Shown here: piece after piece, positions 54,685 through 62,587 of the stretch
How the letters are laid out: the number at the start of each line of letters is the position of its first letter
Numbering within the stretch: the first letter of the stretch is position 1
NCBI GenBank assembly: GCA_003326205.1
Contig: LWTK01000033.1
Location: 124,001-188,000 of the forward strand
Source: Nostoc sp. ATCC 43529
GTDB lineage: Bacteria; Cyanobacteriota; Cyanobacteriia; Cyanobacteriales; Nostocaceae
DNA length: 64,000 nt
Direction of reading: 5' to 3'
Notes under the pieces: generated by a model
The model's database searches: none
Told to the model about the DNA's origin: nothing
What the model saw: the letters and a program-made list of their open reading frames with translations, nothing else
Made by a program: the position numbers and the translations under genes

Positions 54685-55320
54685 ATGGCATTATATCTAG
54701 ACTCGGCGATCGCATCTGAAGCTGAAATCGTAAAGCATTGGGGTTGGGTAAAAGGTATTACCACTAATCCCACGCTTTTAGCTCAAAGTGACAGTCCACC
54801 AGAAACCACACTCAAAAAATTAGTTACCTTGACAAATGGCCCGTTATACTATCAACTTATGGCAGCTGATAAAGCGGGAATGTTAGCTGAAGGTAGAAAA
54901 GCTTTCGAGATTATTGGTTCGCAAACAATTTTGAAGATTCCCGCTACACCTTTAGGATTTGAAGTAGTAGCAAGTTTATCCTCAGAAATTACTTGTTCGG
55001 TGACAGCAATTTATAGTGCAGCACAAGCAGCAGTAGCACGAGAAGCAGGAGCGAAAATTGCCATTGCTTATGTAAATCGCGCTACTCGGTTGTTAGGCGA
55101 TGGTATTGCTTTAGTCAGAGAAATGGCTAGCGTACTTAAAGGTAGCGACGTGGAAATATTAGCAGCCAGTATAAAATCTCCCCAAGAAGCAGCAGCTTCA
55201 TTGCAAGCCGGGGCGCATCATTTAACTTTACCTTTAGCAATGTTGCAAGCGATCGCTACTCATGAATTATCACAAAAAACTGTTGAAGATTTCGCCCAAG
55301 GAGGCATCGGTTTAGAATAA
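54685..55320 (+). CDS. transaldolase-like protein, fructose-6-phosphate aldolase (FSA/TalC) type
   Basis: 211 residues, the short TIM-barrel transaldolase type. YLDSAIASEAEIVKHWGWVKGITTNPTLLA is the N-terminal signature; the Schiff-base Lys is in TILKIPATPLGFE; CSVTAIYSAAQAAVA, AYVNRA and VEILAASIKSPQEAA follow. The enzymes either transfer dihydroxyacetone units or cleave fructose 6-phosphate; sequence alone does not decide. Start ATG 54685 with AGGGG 7 nt upstream. A 30-codon ORF follows after 27 nt. Confidence 0.88.
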   Translation: MALYLDSAIASEAEIVKHWGWVKGITTNPTLLAQSDSPPETTLKKLVTLTNGPLYYQLMAADKAGMLAEGRKAFEIIGSQTILKIPATPLGFEVVASLSSEITCSVTAIYSAAQAAVAREAGAKIAIAYVNRATRLLGDGIALVREMASVLKGSDVEILAASIKSPQEAAASLQAGAHHLTLPLAMLQAIATHELSQKTVEDFAQGGIGLE

Positions 55321-55347
55321 TTTGTAATTGATAATTCGTAATTAAAT

Positions 55348-55440
55348 ATGAGTTTGTCCGATGTCCCTAATCTTTGGGTTCCTTTAGCACTTTTGAGTTT
55401 GATTGTCGTAGCGGCTGTATTTTTCAGCCGCAGTAGTTGA
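55348..55440 (+). CDS. candidate 30-residue single-helix membrane peptide
   Basis: ATG 55348 to TGA 55440. The protein starts MSLSDVPNLWVPLALLSLIV, continues as one hydrophobic helix and ends FFSRSS. The size and topology match the small one-helix subunits of photosynthetic or NDH complexes, but it matches none that I can recall. No clear ribosome site; 27 nt after the transaldolase stop. Confidence 0.4.
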   Translation: MSLSDVPNLWVPLALLSLIVVAAVFFSRSS

Positions 55441-56057
55441 TATGTACAGTGCAGGTTTAAGTTAAAACAGAGTGACGTTCGTCTTATTATTCAAATTCAA
55501 GGGGCGACAAGCCAGTTAAAGTGCTTGCTGTATAAGCTTCATAGCCCTTAAACCTCGCTGATAGTCGCCGGGCTGAATTTTGGTCTGCTCCTAGAGGTTA
55601 TGCTGTCTATATTCCTCAGTTTTTATAAAACTAATAGTTGTGATAATTAGTATCAGTATACTTTTTATAAAATAAAGTTTTGTTCGTAGTTAGCGATTTA
55701 TCGCTCTCTTGCATAGTTTTCCAGGGCTAAAGCCCTTACTACAAACTTAAATTTTATTAAGTCCTTCTACTTAAGACATAGGTTGTCATCTCTTTCACAT
55801 TCTTGAGGTAGAGATAAATATTTTGAAAAACTACATCCTTTGATTGATAAGTTAATCCAGTTATTTTTTATTATTTAGGAATAACTATAGGAATCCGGTT
55901 TGATTACTGAAGTTACCCGTAGAGGAAGGGAACAGGGAACAGAAAAGAAGGAATCAAGGTATACTGATTTTTTTATGGCTACGCCACGCAAGCTATCAAA
56001 AATCAAATAAGAATCCTATAGCAAATCTGTTAATTACTCTAAGTTAATTAACTGTAT
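55441..56057. other. intergenic spacer
   Basis: It contains one copy of a 69-bp inverted repeat (55495-55563). The rest is AT-rich with a GGGCTAAAGCCC palindrome (about 55724-55735) and no gene. Confidence 0.5.
55495..55563 (+). repeat. 69-bp repeat, left copy (inverted relative to 62470-62538)
   Basis: From ATTCAAGGGGCGACAAGC to AAACCTCGCTGATA. It is identical to the reverse complement of 62470-62538 except for one base that I can see. Confidence 0.9.
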
Positions 56058-56399
56058 ATGGATAAAAGATTAATATTTATTTTTATTGTAATAGTATTAG
56101 CAAGTTTACTATTTTTACCATTATTTACCGTAAATCAAGATAAACAACCTTTGTTTTTGTCAAACTCCTTATCAATTAGCCCAACTATTGAACAGGTAAA
56201 AGAGCAATACGAATCTGATTTGCTGCGTATTAATGGTGTGGTTGGTGTGGGAATTAGTAAATGTGAAGAGAAACCTTGCATCAAAGTGTATTTAGAAAAT
56301 GAATCTCCGAATTTAAAAAAGCAAATACCAAAGCAATTGGATGGATTCAAAGTAGATACACAAGTGACAGGAGCTATTCAAGCACAGCCTCAACAATAA
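56058..56399 (+). CDS. membrane-anchored protein with the small domain shared by the protease cluster
   Basis: 113 residues. An N-terminal membrane anchor or signal (about 4-24, LIFIFIVIVLASLLFLPLF) precedes a domain of about 65 residues: VKEQYESDLLRINGVVGVGI, then KPCIKVYLENESPNLKKQIP and GFKVDTQVTGAIQA. The pattern of GVGVG turn, beta strand with conserved Lys/Val, then IP...ldG..vdt...G recurs in the next two genes. Two Cys (CEEKPC) are present only here. The function of the shared domain is unknown to me. Confidence 0.7.
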   Translation: MDKRLIFIFIVIVLASLLFLPLFTVNQDKQPLFLSNSLSISPTIEQVKEQYESDLLRINGVVGVGISKCEEKPCIKVYLENESPNLKKQIPKQLDGFKVDTQVTGAIQAQPQQ

Positions 56400-56432
56400 C
56401 CAGTATTTTATCTCTGCAAATAGGAGATGGTG

Positions 56433-56660
56433 ATGAACCAAGTTAATACAGTTAAACAGGATTACGAGGCACAACTGATGAGGCTACCCAACGTTACAGG
56501 GGTTGGCATTGGTGAGAGGAGGGGAAAGACAGTGATTAAGGTTTTTGTCACCCAAAAAGTTCCAGAATCCAACTTAAAGCCCCATGAAGTTGTGCCGAAG
56601 TCCATAGAAGGGTGTGAGACAGATGTTGAAGAAATTGGGACTGTAACAGCACAAATTTAA
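56433..56660 (+). CDS. stand-alone copy of the small shared domain
   Basis: 75 residues from ATG 56433, with AGGAG 7 nt upstream (an ATG at 56427 is less well placed). The whole protein is the domain: VKQDYEAQLMRLPNVTGVGI, then KTVIKVFVTQKVPESNLKPH, EVVPKSIEGCETDVEEIGTV. No signal peptide, so it acts in the cytosol or binds the following protein. It is 34 nt after the membrane-anchored version and 22 nt before the protease gene, so one transcript is likely. Confidence 0.7.
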   Translation: MNQVNTVKQDYEAQLMRLPNVTGVGIGERRGKTVIKVFVTQKVPESNLKPHEVVPKSIEGCETDVEEIGTVTAQI

Positions 56661-56682
56661 GCAAATCAACGGGAGATTTGAT

Positions 56683-57831
56683 ATGAAATTAGATGAAAAT
56701 AAGATGATACTGTCTCAACAGTACACAGCAGAGGTACAAACAGCTCACAGAGCCGCCGTAGAAGAATTTATGAGTCCACAACACCTACGCCCCAATGTTG
56801 TTGGTTTGGGAGTGGGCGTAAAATGGCGGAATGGACAGCCTACGGGTGAGCCAGCGTTGTTAACATTAGTAACTCACAAGATACCAAAAGATGAGTTGAG
56901 TAGGGCTGATCTCATACCATCGAGATTGGCAGATATGCAAACTGATGTTTTGGAAATAGGTTATCCTTTTGCGGGAGTGGGAGAGTTACGCCAAAAACCT
57001 ACACAGGTAAGAACCGAGTTAATACAACCCACTAATGGTGCAACTGGAACTTACCGTGTAACAGAAAGGATGGAGATACCAGAGATGGGGGTTGAGTTGC
57101 TGGCTAAACGCGCCCGCCCAGCTGAAGGAGGCTACAGCGTTGGACATTACAAGATTACCGCAGGTACTATTGCTACTTGCGTGTATGATATTTTGCCAGG
57201 AGGTTCTACTAATCCTCCTGTGCATGGTGTAGGTACTCCACCCCGTTACTATATTCTCAGCAATAATCACGTTTTGGCTAACAGCAACGATGCTGCGGTG
57301 GGAGATCCTATATTGCAACCAGGCCCCTTTGATGGCGGAAACGCTTCCACAGATGTCATTGCTCGTCTAAACCGATTTGTACCGATTGACTTTGAACCAA
57401 CAATTCCTAGAGAACAGCACCGCAACCTTGTAGATGCTGCGATCGCAGAAGCACCATTCCATGATATCGATCGGGAAATCTACTGGTTGGGTTATGTACG
57501 AGGCTGGCGACGCAAGCAGGATGTAACGGTGGGAATGCCTGTGTTTAAAACTGGACGCACTACGAACTTTACAAGCGGTAGAATTACAGCGATTAGCGCC
57601 ACCGTCGATATCGGCTATGGTAACGGTAGAACAGCCCGTTTCAAGGATCAAATTATTACCACTAATATTTCTGCTGGTGGTGATTCTGGTTCATTGGTTG
57701 CGACTTTAGTAAATAACGTTCCGGCTGCTGTAGGGTTGCTGTTTGCTGGCTCGTCAGTAGCTACTATTGTCAATCAAATCGAGAATGTGCGATCGCTCCT
57801 CCGGGTAGAAATTGCAGAACAGATGCTCTAG
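56683..57831 (+). CDS. trypsin-fold serine protease with N-terminal shared domain
   Basis: 382 residues. Residues about 20-95 are the same domain as in the two upstream genes (PNVVGLGVGVKW, ALLTLVTHKIPKDELSRADL, IPSRLADMQTDVLEIG). From about 150 there is a chymotrypsin-fold domain with a complete triad: H196 in ILSNNHVLAN, D251 in LVDAAIAEA, S335 in AGGDSGSLV. No signal peptide is visible, so the enzyme is probably cytosolic. By position, the N-terminal domain could act as an intramolecular inhibitor or targeting unit, and the free copies as trans-acting partners; both are inference. A strong hairpin at 57899 ends the unit. Confidence 0.82.
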   Translation: MKLDENKMILSQQYTAEVQTAHRAAVEEFMSPQHLRPNVVGLGVGVKWRNGQPTGEPALLTLVTHKIPKDELSRADLIPSRLADMQTDVLEIGYPFAGVGELRQKPTQVRTELIQPTNGATGTYRVTERMEIPEMGVELLAKRARPAEGGYSVGHYKITAGTIATCVYDILPGGSTNPPVHGVGTPPRYYILSNNHVLANSNDAAVGDPILQPGPFDGGNASTDVIARLNRFVPIDFEPTIPREQHRNLVDAAIAEAPFHDIDREIYWLGYVRGWRRKQDVTVGMPVFKTGRTTNFTSGRITAISATVDIGYGNGRTARFKDQIITTNISAGGDSGSLVATLVNNVPAAVGLLFAGSSVATIVNQIENVRSLLRVEIAEQML

Positions 57832-57898
57832 AAGCACATCTTAGCCAATTAGTAGTGCACTAACCCAACATTATCGGTTGTGGACTAGAGAAAAGTTA

Positions 57899-57931
57899 AA
57901 GGAGGAAAGAGTAAAAAAATCTTTCCTCCTT
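57899..57931. terminator. perfect 12-bp hairpin, terminator of the protease cluster
   Basis: AAGGAGGAAAGA (57899-57910) pairs fully with TCTTTCCTCCTT (57920-57931); a run of A in the loop gives T-rich sequence on the minus strand. Confidence 0.6.
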
Positions 57932-58624
57932 AACTTATATACCAAAAATGTTTTTATTTTTAAGTTGAAATTGCAATAGCTAATAATTAGAGTTTAAATG
58001 GCATTGAACCAAGATTTACAGGCTCCATTGCCTAATAATTTTGGGAATGTTTTCAATGTGTAAATATTAGTTAAAGTTTTATTCATCATGATATATAAGG
58101 GACTGGGGACTAGTGACTGGGGACTGGGTGAAAAGTCTTGTTGTGTCTCAGTTTTTTCATCTGTTAATGTCCTAATAACGTTGACTGTTGCTATAAGTAA
58201 CGCAATATGCAACTGATTATTAAAACTCCTTTTCATAGAGCGAATGGCTTCTCATAGAGTACCTCTCGCTTTCAAGGATAGAGGCTTGAATGGCTGCTCA
58301 TCTTCATTTTTACTTTTATGTAGGGCTTGCAAGTTAGTTTTAAGAGAAGTTTGTACATGATATTAAGTAGCGAGTGGAGAGAGGCAGTATTTGTTTGTCT
58401 CTCTATTTTTTGTGATTATATTGTCATAAATAAATTGTTTTCCAATTGTTGTATTAATCGAATTTTGTCCTTTATTTAATGTTTTCATCATCCCAAAGAA
58501 TGAGCAAAATACTTACTTAATGTCTTCCCTTAGAATCAGTAAAAAATATTAGTTTAAATCATCATAAATGTGTAGGTTAATAACACCTACAAAGGTTAGG
58601 TTCACCAAGTGAGGTAAATGATTT
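57932..58624. other. intergenic spacer upstream of the leader-peptide genes
   Basis: AT-rich. It contains an array of GGGGACTAGTGACTGGGGACTGG units (58092-58128) and, just before the first peptide gene, a hairpin TGTAGGT/ACCTACA (58571-58591) in its 5' leader. An open frame on the minus strand (57994-58236) crosses the repeat and has no coding support. Confidence 0.5.
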
Positions 58625-58819
58625 ATGTCAACTAAAATCATGCAATCTGTTCAAGAGAACGAACTGTTCTTTGAAATGTCTGCTGAAGAAGCTGCTACCG
58701 TTAGTGGTGGCGATGCTGGTGCTGGTGCTGTCGCGCTCGCCGGATTCTTAGCAGCGAACGGTACATTACCCATAACCCCTGCTCAAGGAGTTATAGTAAC
58801 AGCGGTAACATCCGTATAA
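58625..58819 (+). CDS. double-glycine leader peptide (bacteriocin/signal-like), copy 1
   Basis: 64 residues. The leader MSTKIMQSVQENELFFEMSA continues EEAATVSGG and ends in Gly-Gly, the cleavage site of C39-peptidase ABC exporters. The spacing of hydrophobic residues (ELFFEM..EEAATVSGG) is typical. The 35-residue core is hydrophobic and small-residue-rich (DAGAGAVALAGFLAANG then PITPAQGVIV). ATG 58625 has GAGG 9 nt upstream. No transporter is in the window. Function as secreted peptide is inference from the leader. Confidence 0.7.
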   Translation: MSTKIMQSVQENELFFEMSAEEAATVSGGDAGAGAVALAGFLAANGTLPITPAQGVIVTAVTSV

Positions 58820-58971
58820 TTCCTCTGCTACCTTCTGTTAGCTAGTTACATCAAATGAGGTAAAGAATGTGCCCCAGGTTGCCAAAAATTCAACCGGATA
58901 CTCGCTACTACACAGTGAGGTGGGCGCATTCTTTAGACTTCAAAAGACCATAGAAAGTTTTCTTCTTAACT

Positions 58972-59046
58972 ATTCACTTCCCCTACCCCTCAAATTAATT
59001 TTTCCGTAAGTTTTTCGGAAACTTTTCAGAGAGTAGGGGAGTGAAT
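58972..59046 (+). promoter_or_regulatory. long hairpin between the two leader-peptide genes
   Basis: ATTCACTTCCCCTAC (58972-58986) pairs with GTAGGGGAGTGAAT (59033-59046), one bulge. Inside is TTTTTCCG/CGGAAA. The structure lies about 50 nt upstream of the second peptide's start and could be a processing or attenuator element. Confidence 0.5.
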
Positions 59047-59095
59047 AATTACTTACCTTTCTGACTAGATGTGCCTAATTAAGAAGAACACAATT

Positions 59096-59284
59096 ATGTT
59101 GCAAATTATCGACCTCGAAAATAAAGAACTGTTGACCCCAGTAAATTCCGAAGAATCTGCTAATATTAATGGTGGTGATGCAGTCGCCGCAGCCACCACA
59201 CTTGCGGCATTCTTGACAGCTAACGGTGCAGCGTTCCTAACCCCTGCTCAAGCGATTATAGTAATCGCGGTAGCATTGGTGTAA
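59096..59284 (+). CDS. double-glycine leader peptide (bacteriocin/signal-like), copy 2
   Basis: 62 residues from ATG 59096; an in-frame start at 59069 is possible but breaks the usual leader pattern. The leader MLQIIDLENKELLTPVNSEE ends SANINGG; the 35-residue core is DAVAAATTLAAFLTANGAAF followed by LTPAQAIIVIAVALV. The core lines up with copy 1 without gaps (FLxANG, TPAQxxIVxAV), which shows paralogy. There is no Cys in either core, so lanthionine or disulfide formation is excluded. Confidence 0.7.
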   Translation: MLQIIDLENKELLTPVNSEESANINGGDAVAAATTLAAFLTANGAAFLTPAQAIIVIAVALV

Positions 59285-59814
59285 TTGCTCTGTAGCTTCC
59301 CTTTAGCTCATTCCATAAGGTGACGGCTATCGTTAACCGAACCGTATTGCTGTGACTTATAGTTGCTCGGTGAGTAATAAATTAGACTTTTCAAACATGC
59401 TCTGAGAATGAGTATTAAGAATAATAATCAAGCATATTTCTGCTATCAGACTGTGATTTCGGGTGTTGTTGAATTTGAGGATAAATAATTTCAACGTCTT
59501 CTAAAAAAGCAGAAAAACTCAATGCTTCTCTTTATGTCTATAAGTCCCTTCTACTAGCACGTCTACTTGAATTTCGTGCATAAATATCTTCTACAATCTC
59601 TGTGTTTTCTGTGCCTCTGTGGTTTATCTATCTTTAGATGGATAAACCACTAATTTTGTTCGAGAATTGAATTAAACAATTCCTCACATTTTCCTCACAT
59701 TTTATTTTTAACCTTAAAGTAGAGTCCATGTTCAAAACAACAACATGGCAAGAAGTAAGCCACTGGGTTTATTAATCAAACTCCAAGAGAAATAGAGAGT
59801 ATTGGAGGAAAAGT
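59285..59814. other. intergenic spacer
   Basis: It contains the hairpin GTGGTTTATC/GATAAACCAC (59619-59650). I see no further gene. Confidence 0.5.
59619..59655 (+). terminator. hairpin, possible terminator
   Basis: GTGGTTTATC (59619-59628) and GATAAACCAC (59641-59650) are perfectly complementary, followed by TAATTTTGTT. Confidence 0.5.
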
Positions 59815-60120
59815 ATGCTCAATGTTGTGCGTCGCAGTCAAATTATCGGGTGGATAGCAATAGATAGTTCAACCGCTAATAGTTTTGGTGAGTTAGAAGA
59901 AGTTTGGTTAGATGATTCTGGGCGTATTGCCTATTTTTTAGGTGGAGAAACATATTTACCAGTGGAAGGAATTGCTGGGGTAGGTATGGGTGCGGTTTCT
60001 GTCTATTATCCGCCAGTTGAAGACACGCCAGAGAATCTCCGCCGCTTGCATGAAATTACTGTTGAATCTACTCTAGGTGAGCCTCTTGGCTGTAAGCAAA
60101 TCCACCAAACAAAGTCTTGA
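59815..60120 (+). CDS. PRC-barrel domain protein
   Basis: 101 residues. RRSQIIGWIAIDSSTANSFGELEEVWLDDSGRIAYFLGG is a PRC-barrel, the small beta-barrel found in photosynthetic reaction-centre H subunit and in RNA-processing factor RimM. The C-terminal part is helical. ATG 59815 has GGAGG 9 nt upstream. It ends 2 nt before the ATG of the PRPP synthetase gene and so begins the operon that continues to 62414. Confidence 0.75.
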   Translation: MLNVVRRSQIIGWIAIDSSTANSFGELEEVWLDDSGRIAYFLGGETYLPVEGIAGVGMGAVSVYYPPVEDTPENLRRLHEITVESTLGEPLGCKQIHQTKS

Positions 60121-60122
60121 TT

Positions 60123-61055
60123 ATGGACAATTTCATCCTCTTTGCTGGCACAGCTAACCCTGATTTAGCTGCCGCAGTTGCCCAGAAACTCGACATTCCT
60201 CTGGGTAAATCTCTGGTGGAACGCTTTCCAGATGGTGAGGTAAACGTGCGACTTCTGGAATCGGTACGCCAAAAGTCTGTATTTATCCTCCAGTCCACTG
60301 CACCACCTGTCAACGATCGTCTAGTAGAACTTTTAGCCTTTGCAGATGCTTGTCGTCGGGCGGCGGCTAGTCGAATTACAGCGATTATTCCTTACTTTGG
60401 CTACGCCCGTGCAGATAAACGCCACGGTAGACGCGAACCAATCACCGCCAGTATGGTAGCTGAGGTATTGCAGGCTGTTGGTATAAATCATGTTGTCACA
60501 TTAGATTTACACACACTGCAAATTGAAGGTTTCTTTCGCATTCCTGTAGATAGCCTGACGGCTGTACCCATTTTTTGTGAGGCTATACGCCATTACTTAC
60601 CGCCTAATTTCGTAGTTGTATCGCCAGACACGGGGCGGGTACAGATGGCAACCCAGTATGCCCAAAAGCTGGATAGTTCGGTAGTCGTGCTACACAAACA
60701 CCGCATCAGTGGCACCCAAACAGAGGTGACTCGTGTTGTCGGGGATGTAAAGGGTTGTGCCTGCTTAATTATCGATGACATGATTTCTACTGGCGGTACT
60801 CTTGCTAAGAGTATTGAAGCCTTACTCAAAGCCGAAGCACGTCCAGAAATAATTATTGCTGCTACTCACGGGTTGTTTGTCAAGGAAGCACGGGCTAAGT
60901 TAAGTCATCCCAGTGTTAAGGCGATTTTTGTCACCGACAGTGTGACTCCTAAAGAAACTGACTGGCAGCAATTAAAAATTGTCTCAATTGCACCTTTAAT
61001 TGCTACTACTATTCAACGATTTAAAACTGATGCTTCAATTAGTGATTTATTTTAG
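60123..61055 (+). CDS. prs: ribose-phosphate pyrophosphokinase (PRPP synthetase)
   Basis: 310 residues from ATG 60123 (a TTG two codons upstream is possible). Class I PRPP synthetase features: FPDGEVNVRLLESVRQKSVF, PYFGYARADKRHGRREPIT (ATP site), VVTLDLHTLQIEGFF, and the PRPP-binding loop CLIIDDMISTGGTL. It transfers pyrophosphate from ATP to ribose 5-phosphate, giving PRPP for nucleotide, His and Trp synthesis. The operon context (PRC-barrel, phosphoribosyltransferase, hydrolase) differs from the usual housekeeping setting, so it may be a second, specialised copy; this is inference. Confidence 0.93.
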   Translation: MDNFILFAGTANPDLAAAVAQKLDIPLGKSLVERFPDGEVNVRLLESVRQKSVFILQSTAPPVNDRLVELLAFADACRRAAASRITAIIPYFGYARADKRHGRREPITASMVAEVLQAVGINHVVTLDLHTLQIEGFFRIPVDSLTAVPIFCEAIRHYLPPNFVVVSPDTGRVQMATQYAQKLDSSVVVLHKHRISGTQTEVTRVVGDVKGCACLIIDDMISTGGTLAKSIEALLKAEARPEIIIAATHGLFVKEARAKLSHPSVKAIFVTDSVTPKETDWQQLKIVSIAPLIATTIQRFKTDASISDLF

Positions 61056-61067
61056 AGGTATAAAAAT

Positions 61068-61730
61068 ATGCGACATAAATTTTATAATCGAACGGAAGCT
61101 GGCAGACTGTTAGCTGCTCGGTTAACAGAGTATGCCAATCGTCCAGATGTTTTAGTATTGGGGCTTCCTCGTGGCGGTGTGCCTGTAGCATTTGAAGTAG
61201 CAACGATACTAGATGCACCATTAGATGTTTGCTTGGTGCGTAAACTAGGTGTACCAGGACATAAGGAACTGGCGATGGGTGCTATTGCTACCGGAGGAGT
61301 TCGTGTATTAAATGAAAATGTTGTAGATTGGTTGCGGATTTCCCCAGCAACTATTGATGAAGTAGCAGCAATCGAAATGCGGGAATTAGAGCGTCGGAAC
61401 ATAGCCTATAGGGGTAATCGTCCGCAACCAAAAGTCAAAAATCATACAATTATTTTAGTTGATGATGGTATTGCTACGGGTGCAACTATTCGTGCAGCGA
61501 TCGCAACCTTAAAACAGCAACAACCCCGCGAACTGGTGGTTGCAGTTCCCGTTGCAGGTGTAGCCACTTGTCAAGAACTACAAGCAGAGGTAGATCGGGT
61601 TGTCTGCGTAATGATGCCAGAAAATTTGTATGCGATCGGTATTTGGTACGAGAATTTTGAGCAAACAACCGACGCAGAAGTATGTGAACTTTTGACAAGA
61701 CAAAAATTACTGGTAGCAAACGACTCGTAA
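61068..61730 (+). CDS. phosphoribosyltransferase family protein
   Basis: 220 residues. The type I phosphoribosyltransferase PRPP loop is IILVDDGIATGATIRAAIATL. The hood and N-terminal segments VLVLGLPRGGVPVAFEVA and LDVCLVRKLGVPGHKELAMGAIA define the subgroup often found fused or adjacent to dienelactone-hydrolase-like proteins. The base substrate is unknown. It starts 12 nt after prs and ends 15 nt before the hydrolase gene, so it is in the same operon; prs would supply its substrate. Confidence 0.88.
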   Translation: MRHKFYNRTEAGRLLAARLTEYANRPDVLVLGLPRGGVPVAFEVATILDAPLDVCLVRKLGVPGHKELAMGAIATGGVRVLNENVVDWLRISPATIDEVAAIEMRELERRNIAYRGNRPQPKVKNHTIILVDDGIATGATIRAAIATLKQQQPRELVVAVPVAGVATCQELQAEVDRVVCVMMPENLYAIGIWYENFEQTTDAEVCELLTRQKLLVANDS

Positions 61731-61745
61731 ATAGAGGTTGAGTCA

Positions 61746-62414
61746 ATGGATAGGACATTAACACAGAACCCCCAAGAACATCTGGTGTTGGTGACAGCCG
61801 GTGAGGTCAAGCTAGAGGGCAATTTGGTGATTCCCGATAATGCTACAGGCATAGTGTTATTTGCTCATGGTAGTGGTAGCAGCCGTCACAGTCCGCGTAA
61901 TCGCTATGTTGCTGAAGTCTTACAACAAGCGGGACTCGCAACTTTGTTAATTGATTTGCTGACTCTGGAAGAAGAAGAAATTGACCTGCGAACAAGACAC
62001 TTGCGCTTTGATATTGGTTTGTTAGCCTCGCGGTTAGTTGGGGCTACAGATTGGCTGACACATAACCCAGATACTCGACATCTGAAAGTAGGTTACTTTG
62101 GCGCGAGTACAGGCGCAGGTGCAGCCCTCGTCGCCGCCGCAGAACGTCCAGAGGCGGTGCAGGCGATTGTTTCTCGTGGCGGACGACCTGATTTAGCTCC
62201 TTCAGCCTTACCTCATGTCACAGCACCGACATTGTTGATTGTTGGTGGGTACGATCTGCCAGTCATAGCAATGAATGAAGATGCACTACAGCAATTACAA
62301 ACATCAAAACGCTTAGTGATTATCCCCAATGCCAGCCACTTGTTTGAAGAACCAGGTGCATTAACCGCAGCCGCACAACTGGCGAGTGAATGGTTTACGC
62401 ACTATCTCAGGTAG
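61746..62414 (+). CDS. alpha/beta hydrolase (dienelactone hydrolase-like)
   Basis: 222 residues. Motifs: GIVLFAHGSGSSRHSPRNRYVAEVLQQAGLATLLIDLLT, nucleophile Ser in VGYFGASTGAGAALVAAA, acid Asp in LIVGGYDLPVI, His in IPNASHLFEEPGAL. The group accompanies phosphoribosyltransferases in many bacteria, as here and sometimes as one fused protein. The chemistry of this pair is not known; hydrolysis of a modified phosphoribosyl compound is speculation. Confidence 0.87.
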   Translation: MDRTLTQNPQEHLVLVTAGEVKLEGNLVIPDNATGIVLFAHGSGSSRHSPRNRYVAEVLQQAGLATLLIDLLTLEEEEIDLRTRHLRFDIGLLASRLVGATDWLTHNPDTRHLKVGYFGASTGAGAALVAAAERPEAVQAIVSRGGRPDLAPSALPHVTAPTLLIVGGYDLPVIAMNEDALQQLQTSKRLVIIPNASHLFEEPGALTAAAQLASEWFTHYLR

Positions 62415-62469
62415 ATGGGATTGGGGTAAAGGTGGAGGGGGTAGGAGTTTATGGATTAAGCAAGCATAT

Positions 62470-62538
62470 TATCAGCGAGGTTTAAGGGCTATGAAGCTTA
62501 TACAGCAAGCACTTTAACTCGCTTGTCGCCCCTTGAAT
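62470..62538 (-). repeat. 69-bp repeat, right copy (inverted relative to 55495-55563)
   Basis: The reverse complement matches 55495-55563 with one difference that I can see. The two copies face each other across the 7 kb containing the protease trio, leader peptides and prs operon. Confidence 0.9.
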
Positions 62539-62587
62539 TATTCAAATCTCCCCGCGTCCCCGTATTCATCCGAACCTGATATAACTC

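Noticed and set aside
57994-58236. 80-residue minus-strand ORF
   Set aside because: It runs through a GGGGACTGG-type tandem repeat and has no ribosome site or family resemblance.
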